From Afipia birgiae 34632 (GTDB lineage: Bacteria > Pseudomonadota > Alphaproteobacteria > Rhizobiales > Xanthobacteraceae): 64,000 bases of DNA. Positions 1 through 8,768 of this stretch are shown here, one piece after another. The position numbers and the translations under genes are program-made. The stretch lies in contig NZ_HG326652.1 of the NCBI RefSeq assembly GCF_000308295.2, forward strand, positions 444,779 through 508,778. The letters are read 5' to 3'. How positions within the stretch are numbered: the first letter of the stretch is position 1; each line of letters starts with the position of its first letter. The notes under the pieces are model-generated. The model ran no database searches and was not told the DNA's origin. It saw nothing but the letters and a program-made list of their open reading frames with translations.

Positions 1-2060
1 GCAGGCGGCGCCGATGGCGGCGCATCGGTGGAATGCGGCGGCACGGGTGTTTCTGCGGGCGGGATCGGGGCGGGCAGGACCGGCGTCGGCAGCGACGTGG
101 ATGTGCCGGACGGCGGAGCTGCGGCCTGGGGTTGTGCCGCAGGCTGCTCTGGCTTCTTGCCGCCGGTGAAACGTTCGATCACGGATTTCACCGCGTCGCG
201 CGTTTTACGGTCCTTCAGCGAATCGAGCAGCGGTGCAGACGCAGGCGAGCGGCGGATCAGTGAATCCGAATCCGGGAAAATCAGCGGATCGTCCCACGGG
301 CCCTGCACGACAAACGGAAGCTGAAACGCCGGCGGCGCGTCGCTTGCGGTGACGAGACTGGCGACGCCCTTCAGATCGTATTCGCGGGACGGCACCGAGG
401 CCGTCCCGGTCATCAGCACGCGCGTCGTGGGGCCCTCGATCCGCGCGTCTTCCGCTGTGGCGACGCCGTCGTTGAAGCGGATCGCGATGTTCAGCGAATC
501 GAACGGCGTCGAGCCGTTGCGGAAATTGCCCGCGCCCGACAGCGGGCGGCGTTCCAGCCGCTTGAGGAGTTGTTCGACATTGAGCCCGCTGATCGCGCCA
601 TCGTGGCCGGTCAGCGTCGCGGTACCGTCGAGCGATTGCGCCAGCGTAAACGGACTGGCGCCCTTGGCCTCCAGCGCGAAGTTAAGATTGCCACGTCCTG
701 TCAGCCTGTTGACGCCAAACAGTTCCTGAACGCAACTCGCCAGGTCGACATCGGTAAACTGGAACTGGGCCTTGACCTCGGCGTCCGCGTCGGCGCGCGT
801 CACGCCGAATGATCCCTTGAGGATGCCGCCGTAAATCTGTGCTTCGCCGATGCTCAGCGCCAGCGTTCCGCTGCGCAGGTTTGCGCCGAGCGCGGTGCGG
901 CCGATCCTGGTGGGGCCGATGGCGACCTTCGCCGCCGACAGGCGCATGTCGAGATCGGTGGCGGAGAGGCCGCGCAGGTCGAACAGCTGCCGGTTCCAGT
1001 CACGCGCACCGCTGGCGACCAGGCGAATGGTGTCGATGTAGGGCGTAAAGTCGAGCGCATCCGCAGCGAGGGTGGCTTGCACCCTCTGCCGGTCGTTGTT
1101 GCTGTAGGTGATGACGCCTTCGGCGGTGTTGCCGTCGAGTTCGAGATTGACGTTGGTCAGTGCGATCGAGTCACCGACCATGTTGGTGCGGGCCTTGAGC
1201 GCGAAGCGTCCCAGTCCGCCGGTGCCGGGAGGAGCCTGCCCGGCCCAGCGCAGCGCGTTGCGCAGCGACGGGCTGTCGGCGGTGAGCGTGCCTTCCATCA
1301 ACAGGCTGGTGCGGTTGGCCACCGCGCCGTCGAAGGCAAATTTCAGTGGCGTGCTGGCGACGCGGACCTTGATGCCGGAACGGTCTCCGGACAGCGCGGC
1401 GATGAAATCGGTGATGCTGAGGCTGCCGTCGACGAGCTCATTGCGCCAGTTGAACTGTCCGGTGGCGGCGAAGGAGCGCGAGATTGACGGCCATGCGAGC
1501 GACAGATCGATGCCATTGACGGTCTCGGCAATCTCGCGGGCATCGTTCTGAAAGGTGAGGACGCCCTCCTTGATACGGATTTCGGAGAACGACACCGGGC
1601 TGTCGACGCCCGGCTTGATGGTGCGGGCCAGCGTCTCGATGATGGGCGACCAGTTGCTGCGGCCGTCGGCGTTGCGCTTCACGTTGATCCGCGGATGCAG
1701 CAACGTCACGTCGGCGATTTCATAACGCCGCATCAGGAGCGGCAGCAGGCGCAGGTTCGCCGTGAGTTCCTCGACGGTCAGAGGCTCGTCGGCGATGCCG
1801 CTGCCGCGCGAACTCGCGCCCTTCAATCCGACCTGCTGCAATGTGATGGCGCTGCCCGGAAAAATCGAAACGCGCACGTCGCCGTTGACCATCAGGTCGA
1901 GACCGGTCGCCGCGCGAATCTGTTTCTCGACCGAAAGCCGCACGGCGTTCGGGTCGATCATCCAGGAAATGGCGATCAGGCCGAGCAGCGCGGCAGCAAG
2001 AAATGCCGCAATCGGCATCCCCAGGCGCTTTATCCCTTGGGCCATCGTCAATGAGGTCAT
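1..2060 (-). CDS. AsmA family protein (C-terminus beyond window)
   Basis: AsmA-like proteins are large envelope proteins anchored by one N-terminal helix and facing the periplasm, linked to outer-membrane assembly and lipid homeostasis. The minus-strand reading frame is open for about 686 codons and runs off the window edge. It begins with a hydrophobic anchor (around residues 14-30, IAAFLAAALLGLIAISW) followed by the family pattern DPNAVRLSVEKQIRAATGLD and many beta-rich repeats. The visible end is a Pro/Ala-rich tail (PEQPAAQPQAAAPPSG) that is probably near the true C-terminus. The start is uncertain: ATG at 2060 or in-frame ATG at 2045, neither with a clear ribosome binding site. Family assignment is from sequence style; the substrate is unknown. 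Confidence 0.82.
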   Translation of the reverse strand, partial: MTSLTMAQGIKRLGMPIAAFLAAALLGLIAISWMIDPNAVRLSVEKQIRAATGLDLMVNGDVRVSIFPGSAITLQQVGLKGASSRGSGIADEPLTVEELTANLRLLPLLMRRYEIADVTLLHPRINVKRNADGRSNWSPIIETLARTIKPGVDSPVSFSEIRIKEGVLTFQNDAREIAETVNGIDLSLAWPSISRSFAATGQFNWRNELVDGSLSITDFIAALSGDRSGIKVRVASTPLKFAFDGAVANRTSLLMEGTLTADSPSLRNALRWAGQAPPGTGGLGRFALKARTNMVGDSIALTNVNLELDGNTAEGVITYSNNDRQRVQATLAADALDFTPYIDTIRLVASGARDWNRQLFDLRGLSATDLDMRLSAAKVAIGPTRIGRTALGANLRSGTLALSIGEAQIYGGILKGSFGVTRADADAEVKAQFQFTDVDLASCVQELFGVNRLTGRGNLNFALEAKGASPFTLAQSLDGTATLTGHDGAISGLNVEQLLKRLERRPLSGAGNFRNGSTPFDSLNIAIRFNDGVATAEDARIEGPTTRVLMTGTASVPSREYDLKGVASLVTASDAPPAFQLPFVVQGPWDDPLIFPDSDSLIRRSPASAPLLDSLKDRKTRDAVKSVIERFTGGKKPEQPAAQPQAAAPPSGTSTSLPTPVLPAPIPPAETPVPPHSTDAPPSAPP

Positions 2061-2373
2061 CCGGCAGGTTTGGGTCTGAAGGCACCGGCAGGTTTCCCAC
2101 CGCAGCGCAGGCTGCAACTTGATTGCTTTTCTTGACGCTTTCAAGGCCATCCCAAGCCGTAACCCCTGCAATCGCGTCCCAAAACCAAGGTATTCGAAGG
2201 TGTTCGGACAAGATGGCGCGCCGGACCGCATTGCCGGACAGCGGCCGGGCGAGGCGCCGCGCCGCGATTGACGCGCCTTGAAGATTCCGCCTAATAATCG
2301 CCTCGAAAGCGGACTTGCGAACCACCACACGAGCGGCTTGCCCGCCCATTTCCCTCCATCAGGTTGCACCCTC
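2061..2373. other. Intergenic region between asmA-like gene and scoA
   Basis: About 310 bases between divergent genes. I see no convincing open frame or strong hairpin. It must hold the promoters of both the minus-strand AsmA-like gene and the plus-strand CoA-transferase operon. Confidence 0.4.
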
Positions 2374-3075
2374 ATGAACAAGGTTTACCCCGACGCGAAA
2401 TCCGCGCTCGATGGCGTTGTGAAAGACGGCATGATGATCATGTCCGGCGGTTTCGGCCTCTGCGGCATCGCCGAGGTCCTGTCCGACGCCTTGCGCGAAA
2501 GCGGGGTCAAGAACCTGACGGTTGTGTCGAACAATGCCGGCGTCGACGGCATCGGGCTCAGCCGCCTGCTGGAAACCCGCCAGATCAAGAAGATGATTTC
2601 GTCTTATGTCGGCGAGAACAAGCTGTTCGCGCAGCAGTTCCTCGCGGGCGAACTCGAACTGGAATTCAATCCGCAGGGCACTCTGGCAGAGCGCATTCGC
2701 GCCGGCGGTGCTGGCATCCCGGCGTTCTTCACCAAGACGGGTGTCGGCACGCTGATCGCCGAAGGCAAGGAAGTCCGCGAGTTCAATGGCGAGAAGTACA
2801 TCATGGAGACCGGCCTCGTCGCCGATCTCGCCATCGTTCACGCCTGGAAGGGCGATACCGCGGGCAATCTCGTGTATCGCAAGACCGCGCGCAACTTTAA
2901 CCCGATGATGGCGACCGCTGCGAAGGTCACCATCGCGGAAGTCGAGCACCTTGTTCCGGCTGGCGAGATCGATCCCGATCACATTCATACGCCGGGCATT
3001 TTCGTGCAGCGTGTGGTGCAGGTCGATCCGAAGCTGAAGCGTATCGAGCAGCGCACCCTGCGCAAGCGCGCGTAA
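2374..3075 (+). CDS. scoA: 3-oxoacid CoA-transferase subunit A
   Basis: First subunit of a class I CoA-transferase that moves CoA between succinyl-CoA and 3-oxoacids such as acetoacetate, a cytosolic step in ketone body or PHB-related carbon use. The protein (233 aa) starts MNKVYPDAKSALDGVV and carries the glycine-rich segment MSGGFGLCGIAE (family form GGFGLCGIPE) and the GGAGIPAFFT motif typical of the A subunit. The ATG at 2374 is chosen over an upstream in-frame start at 2278 because it matches the family N-terminus. Subunit B follows 22 bases downstream, so the two form one operon. The phasin genes elsewhere in the window fit an organism that makes PHB. Confidence 0.9.
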   Translation: MNKVYPDAKSALDGVVKDGMMIMSGGFGLCGIAEVLSDALRESGVKNLTVVSNNAGVDGIGLSRLLETRQIKKMISSYVGENKLFAQQFLAGELELEFNPQGTLAERIRAGGAGIPAFFTKTGVGTLIAEGKEVREFNGEKYIMETGLVADLAIVHAWKGDTAGNLVYRKTARNFNPMMATAAKVTIAEVEHLVPAGEIDPDHIHTPGIFVQRVVQVDPKLKRIEQRTLRKRA

Positions 3076-3097
3076 CTGATTTCCAGAGGAGAGCCCC

Positions 3098-3748
3098 ATG
3101 GCCTGGACCCGTGAACAGATGGCAGCGCGCGCCGCGAAGGAACTGCGCGACGGCTATTACGTCAATCTCGGCATCGGAATCCCGACGCTGGTCTCGAACT
3201 ATATTCCCGCCGGCCTCGACGTTTCGCTGCAGAGCGAGAACGGCATGCTCGGCATGGGCCCGTTTCCGTATGAGGGCGAGGAAGATCCCGATCTCATCAA
3301 CGCCGGCAAGCAGACGGTGACCGAACTGCCGGACACCAGCTACTTCTCCAGCGCGGATTCGTTCGCGATGGTGCGCGGCGGCCATATCGATCTGTCGATC
3401 CTCGGCGCGATGCAGGTCGCCGAGAACGGCGATCTTGCCAACTGGATGATCCCCGGCAAGATGGTGAAGGGCATGGGCGGCGCGATGGATCTCGTCGCCG
3501 GCGTCAAGCGCGTCGTCGTTGTGATGGAGCACTCCGCCAAGGATGGCCCAAAGCTCCTGCATCGCTGCAACCTGCCACTGACCGGCGAACGCGTCGTCGA
3601 CATGGTCGTCACCGATCTGGCGGTGTTCACCATCGACAAGCACGGCAAGGACGGCATGGCCCTCATTGAGCTTGCCGACGGCGTCACGCTCGACGAGGTG
3701 AAGGCAAATACCGAGGCGACTTTCCGCGTCGCGCTGAAGAACGCTTGA
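3098..3748 (+). CDS. scoB: 3-oxoacid CoA-transferase subunit B
   Basis: Partner of the upstream A subunit (216 aa). The B subunit carries the catalytic glutamate that forms the glutamyl-CoA thioester; it is visible in [10 protein letters not shown] near residue 48. GIGIPTLV and [14 protein letters not shown] are further class I transferase signatures. The start ATG is preceded by CAGAGGAGAG at good spacing. Length is normal for the family. Translation is likely coupled to scoA by proximity. Confidence 0.92.
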   Translation: MAWTREQMAARAAKELRDGYYVNLGIGIPTLVSNYIPAGLDVSLQSENGMLGMGPFPYEGEEDPDLINAGKQTVTELPDTSYFSSADSFAMVRGGHIDLSILGAMQVAENGDLANWMIPGKMVKGMGGAMDLVAGVKRVVVVMEHSAKDGPKLLHRCNLPLTGERVVDMVVTDLAVFTIDKHGKDGMALIELADGVTLDEVKANTEATFRVALKNA

Positions 3749-3759
3749 GTGATTTAACG

Positions 3760-4356
3760 CTATCGCCGGCCGAGAAAGCCGGGATTTAGCGCGGACGGCA
3801 ACTGCGAACGCATGTCGGTGTCGAAGGTCGCGGACGGCTGCACGTAACCGGCTGAAAGCGACAGACTGATATTCGAAGTCGGTTTGAATTCGACTCCAGC
3901 GTTGATGCTGGTGGCGAGCGTGCTGCTCCGCTCGAAGCCGGGCGTGACGAGCGATGTAAATACGTCCGGCGTCGTTCGAAGCGAACTGACGCCTCCGAAG
4001 AATGTGACCGGCGTGTCGCCGAGGCTCTTGAAGCTGTAGGCGTATTGCGCGCCGTCGGACGACAACCCGCTGCCGCCGGTAAATGCGCTTGCGCCAAAGC
4101 TGCCGGTGAATGAATTCGCCGGTATGCTGTAACTACTGAACGAAAAGCCCTTGCGAAAGCCGTCCTCGTCCGGCGTACTTCCCCAATATTGCGTCGTGGT
4201 CTCGCCACCGAGTCCGAAAGGTCCACCCGGAATCCAGTACTGGATTGGCGCCACCTGGGCCTGAGCGGCAGGTGCCGTCAGATACAGCACTACAGCGAGG
4301 GCAAGCCCCCGTTTGGCTGCGACTCGATATTTCAGAGCATCCATCATTGCAGACAT
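3760..4356 (-). CDS. Putative secreted/outer-membrane beta-rich protein
   Basis: Unrecognised protein of up to 198 aa. It has a Sec signal peptide (KRGLALAVVLYLTAPAAQAQ, cleavage after AQA around residue 34). The mature part is rich in Gly, Ser, Thr and aromatic residues (FTGSFGASAFTGGSGLSS, NISLSLSAGYVQPSATFD), as in small outer-membrane beta-barrels. The length is short for a complete barrel. It ends ten bases from the convergent scoB stop. An alternative start is the ATG a few codons in (MMDALKYRVAAKRG). The function is not known; the outer-membrane location is an inference from composition. Confidence 0.6.
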   Translation of the reverse strand: MSAMMDALKYRVAAKRGLALAVVLYLTAPAAQAQVAPIQYWIPGGPFGLGGETTTQYWGSTPDEDGFRKGFSFSSYSIPANSFTGSFGASAFTGGSGLSSDGAQYAYSFKSLGDTPVTFFGGVSSLRTTPDVFTSLVTPGFERSSTLATSINAGVEFKPTSNISLSLSAGYVQPSATFDTDMRSQLPSALNPGFLGRR

Positions 4357-4512
4357 TATAGCGTTGCGGTGATCCCAAGCACAGCCGAAAAAGGAAACGG
4401 TTCCAGAGACTATCCGCTTTCCGGGACCGAGCGGTGTAATCGCCTGTTACATTGAGGCCTCTTGCATTTTGCCGCGAACGTGGTCCGTATCGGACCGAAC
4501 GAGGACAACCGG

Positions 4513-5577
4513 ATGCGCGGCAGCATTGAAGACAAGGCCTTCCTGATCCTGATCGTGGTGGTATCGCTGGCCTTTGGCTGGATACTCACGTCGTTTTACG
4601 GGGCGATTCTCTGGGGCGTCGTGATCGCCATCATGTTCGCGCCGCTCTACCGGCGGCTGCTGCGGAGGATTCCGCAGCGGCCCATGCTGGCGGCGCTGGC
4701 GATGATCGTGCTGGTCGTGATGATCGTGATCCTGCCGCTGACGCTGATCGCCGCGTCGCTGACGCAGCAGGCGGCGGCTGTGTTCGCGAAGGTGCAGTCC
4801 GGTCAACTCGACTTCGTCAAATTGTTTCAGCAGAGCCTTGATGCGCTGCCGCAATGGGTAACCGGTGTGCTCGACCGCTTCGGCATCGCCAGCCTCGGCG
4901 GGATGCAGGAGAAAATCTCCGCCGGGCTGCTCAAAGGCAGCCAGCAGATCGCGGCCCAGGCATTGAACATCGGCCAGAGCACGTTCGAATTCATCGTCAA
5001 TGTCGCCATCATGCTTTATCTGCTGTTCTTTCTGTTTCGCGATGGCAACGCGTTGTCGCAACGCGTCAAGGACGCCATTCCATTGCGCGCCGAACTGCGC
5101 GACGCGCTGCTGGAGAAATTCACTGTCGTGATCCGCGCCACGGTGAAGGGCAGTCTTCTGGTCGCCATGGCGCAGGGCGCGCTGGGCGGTCTGATCTTCT
5201 GGATACTCGGTATAAATGCGGCGCTGCTGTGGGCCGTGCTGATGGCATTCCTGTCGCTGCTGCCAGCCGTCGGCGCCGGTCTGGTCTGGATGCCGGTCGC
5301 GCTTTATCTCCTGGCCACAGGATCGTTTCTTGATGGCGCGATCCTGATCGCCTACGGCTTTCTGGTTATCGGCCTCGTCGACAATCTGCTGCGCCCGATG
5401 CTGGTGGGCAAGGACACCAAGCTGCCGGATTATGTCGTGCTGATCTCGACGCTGGGCGGCATCGAAGCCTTCGGGCTCAACGGCTTTGTCATCGGTCCGG
5501 TCATCGCGGCCATGTTCATCGCGGCGTGGGATATCTTTTCGATATCGCGAAAGACCGATCAGGCGGGCACGACCTAA
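4513..5577 (+). CDS. AI-2E family transporter (PerM/YdiK type)
   Basis: Integral membrane protein of 354 aa from the AI-2E exporter superfamily, whose members export small molecules or act as Na+/H+ exchangers; the substrate here cannot be read from sequence. Hydrophobic segments are near the N-terminus (LILIVVVSLAFGWIL, GVVIAIMFAPLYRRLL), followed by an amphipathic central part and C-terminal helices with the family signature GLVDNLLRPMLVG. The ATG at 4513 (MRGSIEDKAFLILIV) is preceded by GAGGA and is preferred to an upstream TTG at 4462. A paired-hairpin repeat begins 17 bases after the stop codon. Confidence 0.83.
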   Translation: MRGSIEDKAFLILIVVVSLAFGWILTSFYGAILWGVVIAIMFAPLYRRLLRRIPQRPMLAALAMIVLVVMIVILPLTLIAASLTQQAAAVFAKVQSGQLDFVKLFQQSLDALPQWVTGVLDRFGIASLGGMQEKISAGLLKGSQQIAAQALNIGQSTFEFIVNVAIMLYLLFFLFRDGNALSQRVKDAIPLRAELRDALLEKFTVVIRATVKGSLLVAMAQGALGGLIFWILGINAALLWAVLMAFLSLLPAVGAGLVWMPVALYLLATGSFLDGAILIAYGFLVIGLVDNLLRPMLVGKDTKLPDYVVLISTLGGIEAFGLNGFVIGPVIAAMFIAAWDIFSISRKTDQAGTT

Positions 5578-5593
5578 TCGTTTCTGCCGACGC

Positions 5594-5760
5594 CTAGTGG
5601 TCCGATTCTAACATTCGCATCCCATTGCAACGGGCCTTTTTGCGAATGTTGGAATCAAAGGACCACTAGCAAATATAGGTTTCTAGTGGAGTTTGGATTT
5701 GACATTCGCTTCACTCACTCGCGGATAGCCGGCTAGCGAATGTCAAATCTACTCCACTAG
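5594..5760. repeat. Paired bulged hairpins, repeat family A, copy 1
   Basis: Two long imperfect palindromes in tandem (5594-5669 and 5683-5760). Each starts and ends with CTAG. In the first, the left arm CTAGTGGTCCGATTC pairs with the right arm except for an extra AAA in the right arm. In the second, the extra TTTG-like bases lie in the left arm. Both stems contain ACATTCGC near the loop. The final CTAG overlaps the TAG stop codon of the convergent fbpB gene. The design (two inverted bulged hairpins) resembles REP doublets (REPINs) of other bacteria. Confidence 0.85.
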
Positions 5761-7400
5761 GCCGGCCCCTGCGGAATATCCGAGAACCGCGTCAGCCATG
5801 CCACCGGCCCGATGCTGGCCGCCACGATCAGAAGCGCGGCGAGCGCGCCGTCCTCGAAGCTGCCGCGGCTGGCATACTGATAGATCGAGGTCGCCAGCGT
5901 CTCGACATTGAGCGGACGCAGCAGCAGCGTTGCCGGCAATTCCTTCAGGCAATCGACGAACACCACGATGGCCGCGCCGAGCAGGGCCGGACGTAGCAGC
6001 GGGAGGTGAATCCGGCGCATGGCGGTGATCTGTCCGGCGCCTGCGCTGCGCGCGCTGTCGTCGTAATCGAACGGAATGCGCTCAAAGCCGGCCCGCAGAA
6101 ATCCGGTCGGCACCGCGAGAAAGCGGATGACATAGGCTGTGACCACAGCCGCGCCGGACCCCATCAGCACGAGGCCTGGCAATGCCAGTCCGAGCCACGC
6201 CGCGAATGTGTTGAGCGCGTTGTCGATTGCCAGCACCGGCGATAACAGGCCGAGCGCCAGGACCAGCCCCGGCAGCGCGTAACCGGTCTGGGCGATATTG
6301 GCAGAGAACGAGCGCCATGAGCCGGGCCGCCAGCGCGTTGCGAGGATCGTCGCCAGTCCAAGAGCGAGCGCCACCAGCGTCGCAAGCGCCGCGAAGATCA
6401 CCGAGTTGACCGCATCGCGCCAGATCGCTGTGTCCATCGTCATCAAGGAGCGGTGAATGCTCTGCTGCAGCAGAAACAGCAGCGGCACGATGAAGCCGAG
6501 CAGCACCGGCAGGGCGCACGCGGCGAAGGCCAGCCAGCCCTTGATCCCGTTGAACGGCGTGCGCGGTGTCAGCCGCGGACTCTCGGACGAGAATTCGGTG
6601 ACGGCGTTGCGGCGGCCATAGCGTTCCATTGCGATCAGCCCGCCGACGATCACCAGCACGAGGCAGGACAGTTGCGCAGCGCCCGCCAGGCTGCCGCGAT
6701 TGAGCCAGGTCGTGAAGATCGAGACGGTGAGCGTGCGCACGCCAAGATATTCGCTGGCGCCGATGTCATTCAGCGTTTCCAGTGCGACGAGCGCAAGGCC
6801 CACGGCCAGCGCCGGCCGCGCCATAGGCAGCGAGATGCGCAAGAAAATGTTCCAGCGGCCCGCGCCGAGTGTGCGCGCGGCTTCCGCGAACTCGGCGCTC
6901 TGCAACTGGAACGTCGCGCGCGCCGACAGATAGACATAAGGATAGAGCACGATGCCGATGATGAGGATCGCGCCGGGCAGCGAGCGCAGATTGGGCAGCA
7001 GCGTGAGCGCGTCGCGCGCAGGGAGCCACAGCGTCAGCGTGCGATGGACGAGGCCGAGCGGCTCGAACAGATCGACATAAACATAAGCTGCAATGTAGGT
7101 CGGAATCGCCAGCGGCAGCGGCAGCAGCCAGAGCAGCACGCTGCGGCCCGGAAAATCATGCGACGACACCAGCCATGCGGTGCCCGCGCCCGCAAGAAGC
7201 GCAACCGATCCAACGCCGAACAGCAGCGCTGCGGTGTCGCGCAGCGCCAGCGGCAGCACGTAGTCGATGAGATGCGACCAGAGACCCGGCGCGGGCTGCG
7301 CCGCGATCACGATGATCGCGAGCACCGGCAGCGCGACAAGCGCCGCGGTGAAAACCGCCAGCACCGAGACGGCGGGTTCGGCAATGCGGGTGGTGGTCAC
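5757..7400 (-). CDS. fbpB: Fe(3+) ABC transporter permease (fused two-unit FbpB)
   Basis: Inner-membrane permease of a ferric iron importer, 547 aa, twice the size of a single permease because it contains two BPD_transp_1 units. EAA-type loops facing the ATPase are visible in both halves: FAEAARTLGAGRWNIFLRISLP (about residues 171-192) and YDDSARSAGAGQITAMRRIHLP. It is downstream of the binding protein fbpA in the same orientation but separated by about 210 bases of palindromic repeat. No ATPase gene (fbpC) lies nearby, so the ATP-hydrolysing subunit must be encoded elsewhere. The stop codon TAG is part of the CTAG end of a repeat. Confidence 0.9.
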   Translation of the reverse strand: MTTTRIAEPAVSVLAVFTAALVALPVLAIIVIAAQPAPGLWSHLIDYVLPLALRDTAALLFGVGSVALLAGAGTAWLVSSHDFPGRSVLLWLLPLPLAIPTYIAAYVYVDLFEPLGLVHRTLTLWLPARDALTLLPNLRSLPGAILIIGIVLYPYVYLSARATFQLQSAEFAEAARTLGAGRWNIFLRISLPMARPALAVGLALVALETLNDIGASEYLGVRTLTVSIFTTWLNRGSLAGAAQLSCLVLVIVGGLIAMERYGRRNAVTEFSSESPRLTPRTPFNGIKGWLAFAACALPVLLGFIVPLLFLLQQSIHRSLMTMDTAIWRDAVNSVIFAALATLVALALGLATILATRWRPGSWRSFSANIAQTGYALPGLVLALGLLSPVLAIDNALNTFAAWLGLALPGLVLMGSGAAVVTAYVIRFLAVPTGFLRAGFERIPFDYDDSARSAGAGQITAMRRIHLPLLRPALLGAAIVVFVDCLKELPATLLLRPLNVETLATSIYQYASRGSFEDGALAALLIVAASIGPVAWLTRFSDIPQGPA

Positions 7401-7404
7401 GTGT

Positions 7405-7569
7405 CCTCACTCCCTCTCACCGCTTGCGGGGAGAGGGTTGGGGTGAGGGGCATGTTTTTACGCGAAGGTTTACAAGTGCGCCTCACCGGGCGCCAAAGCG
7501 CGTCCAAGACGCGCGTAAACGCGCTTGTGGCGCCGACCTCTCCCCGTAAACGGGGAGAGGTGAAGAGGG
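7405..7569. repeat. Compound palindromic repeat between fbpA and fbpB (family D, CTCCCC/GGGGAG)
   Basis: A run of palindromes fills the gap inside the fbpA-fbpB transcription unit. The left part pairs CTCTCACCGC with GCGGGGAGAG and continues into TTGGGGTGAGGGG. The middle pairs GGCGCC and AAGCGCG with CGCGCTT and GGCGCC. The right part is CCTCTCCCC-GTAAAC-GGGGAGAGG. The motif recurs in related form elsewhere in this window. In RNA these would be strong stem-loops that could shield the upstream fbpA message. Confidence 0.75.
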
Positions 7570-7610
7570 CCAATTCTTCCGTCATTGGTTCGTTAATCAG
7601 AACGAGGGCC

Positions 7611-8636
7611 TCAATTGTCGAACCCCACCTTGTCGACCAGCGTGGAGGCCGTCTTGCGGTTGGCCGCGATCTTCGAGATCGGCAGCGTGTCGGCGTTCAG
7701 TTTGCCATAGCCTGCGATGGTGGGATGGATGGCGACACCGGCGCGGACCGGGTACTCGTAGTTGGCGTCGGCATACATCTGTTGCGCCTTCTCGCCTGCG
7801 AGCCATTCGATCAGTTTGACGCCATTGGCGCGGTTTGGCGCATTCTTCGCCAGCAGAACGCCCGAGAGATTCACATGGGTGCCGCCGCCGGCGAAGGTCG
7901 GCAGGATCACCTTGGTGGCTTCCGCCCACGGCTTCTTGTCGGCGTCGTGGTTCATCATCAGCGCCCAGTAGTAGGTGTTGCCGATGCCGATGTCGCATTT
8001 GCCAGCCGCGACGTCGCGCGCAGTTTCGCGGTCGCCGCCGGATGGTTTTTGCGCGAGATTGGCCTTGACGCCGCGCAGCCATTCCTCGGCTTTGGCTTCG
8101 CCATGATGCGCGACATAGGCCGCGAACAGCGCGTTGTTGTAGATGTGCTGGCCGGAGCGGATGCAGATCTTGCCCTTCCATTTCGGATCGGCCAGTTCTT
8201 CATACGTAATGGCATCTTGCTTCACGCGATCCTTCGAGGCGTAAATCACGCGCGCGCGCATCGAGATGCCGGCCCAGTGGCCGTCCGGATCGCGGTATTG
8301 CGCGGGCACGATCTTGTCGAGCGCATCCGACTTGATCGGCTGGGTCACGCCGGCATCCACTGCTTCGGCGATGCGGCCGACATCCACCGTCAGCAGCACG
8401 TCGGCGGGGCTGTTGGCGCCCTCGGCCTTGATCCGCTGCTCAAGACCGGAACTCGCGGAGACAATGTTGACCTTGATGCCGGTGTCCTTGGTGAAGGCAT
8501 CGATCAGCGGCTGTACCAACTTGGTCTCGCGGTAGGTGTAGACGTTCACCTCGCCGGACTGGGCAAATGCCGGGCTGTTCAAAATCATCGCGGATGCGAC
8601 AGCGGTTGCTGCAGCGGCAATGCGGGTTCGTGACAT
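7611..8636 (-). CDS. fbpA: Fe(3+) ABC transporter periplasmic binding protein
   Basis: Periplasmic ferric-ion receptor (341 aa) delivering iron to the FbpB permease. The start at 8636 (MSRTRIAAAATAVASAM) gives a clean signal peptide cleaved after AFAQ and has GGAG upstream; a longer frame to 8717 adds a non-signal leader and is rejected. The mature protein begins GEVNVYTYRETKLVQPL, the family pattern. The Tyr pair in GNTYYWALM is in the position of the iron-ligand tyrosines. Length and folds match the FbpA/FutA class. Iron-dependent regulation is expected, but only a weak Irr-like sequence is seen upstream. Confidence 0.92.
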   Translation of the reverse strand: MSRTRIAAAATAVASAMILNSPAFAQSGEVNVYTYRETKLVQPLIDAFTKDTGIKVNIVSASSGLEQRIKAEGANSPADVLLTVDVGRIAEAVDAGVTQPIKSDALDKIVPAQYRDPDGHWAGISMRARVIYASKDRVKQDAITYEELADPKWKGKICIRSGQHIYNNALFAAYVAHHGEAKAEEWLRGVKANLAQKPSGGDRETARDVAAGKCDIGIGNTYYWALMMNHDADKKPWAEATKVILPTFAGGGTHVNLSGVLLAKNAPNRANGVKLIEWLAGEKAQQMYADANYEYPVRAGVAIHPTIAGYGKLNADTLPISKIAANRKTASTLVDKVGFDN

Positions 8637-8768
8637 GAGAAACTCCGGCGCTTGATAAGTGCGCTGAACTGAAAGCAGCGCATCGTGCTGGTTCTGTAGC
8701 GCAGCGGACGTGGACATTCACGCGGCGCGATGTCGCGAGAGTGCGAGTTTAGAGCGATTCCAGATTGT

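Noticed and set aside
6453..8633. 726-codon plus-strand frame
   Set aside because: It is antisense to fbpB and fbpA, has Arg/Gln/His-rich composition with no recognisable domain, and comes from the high GC of third codon positions.
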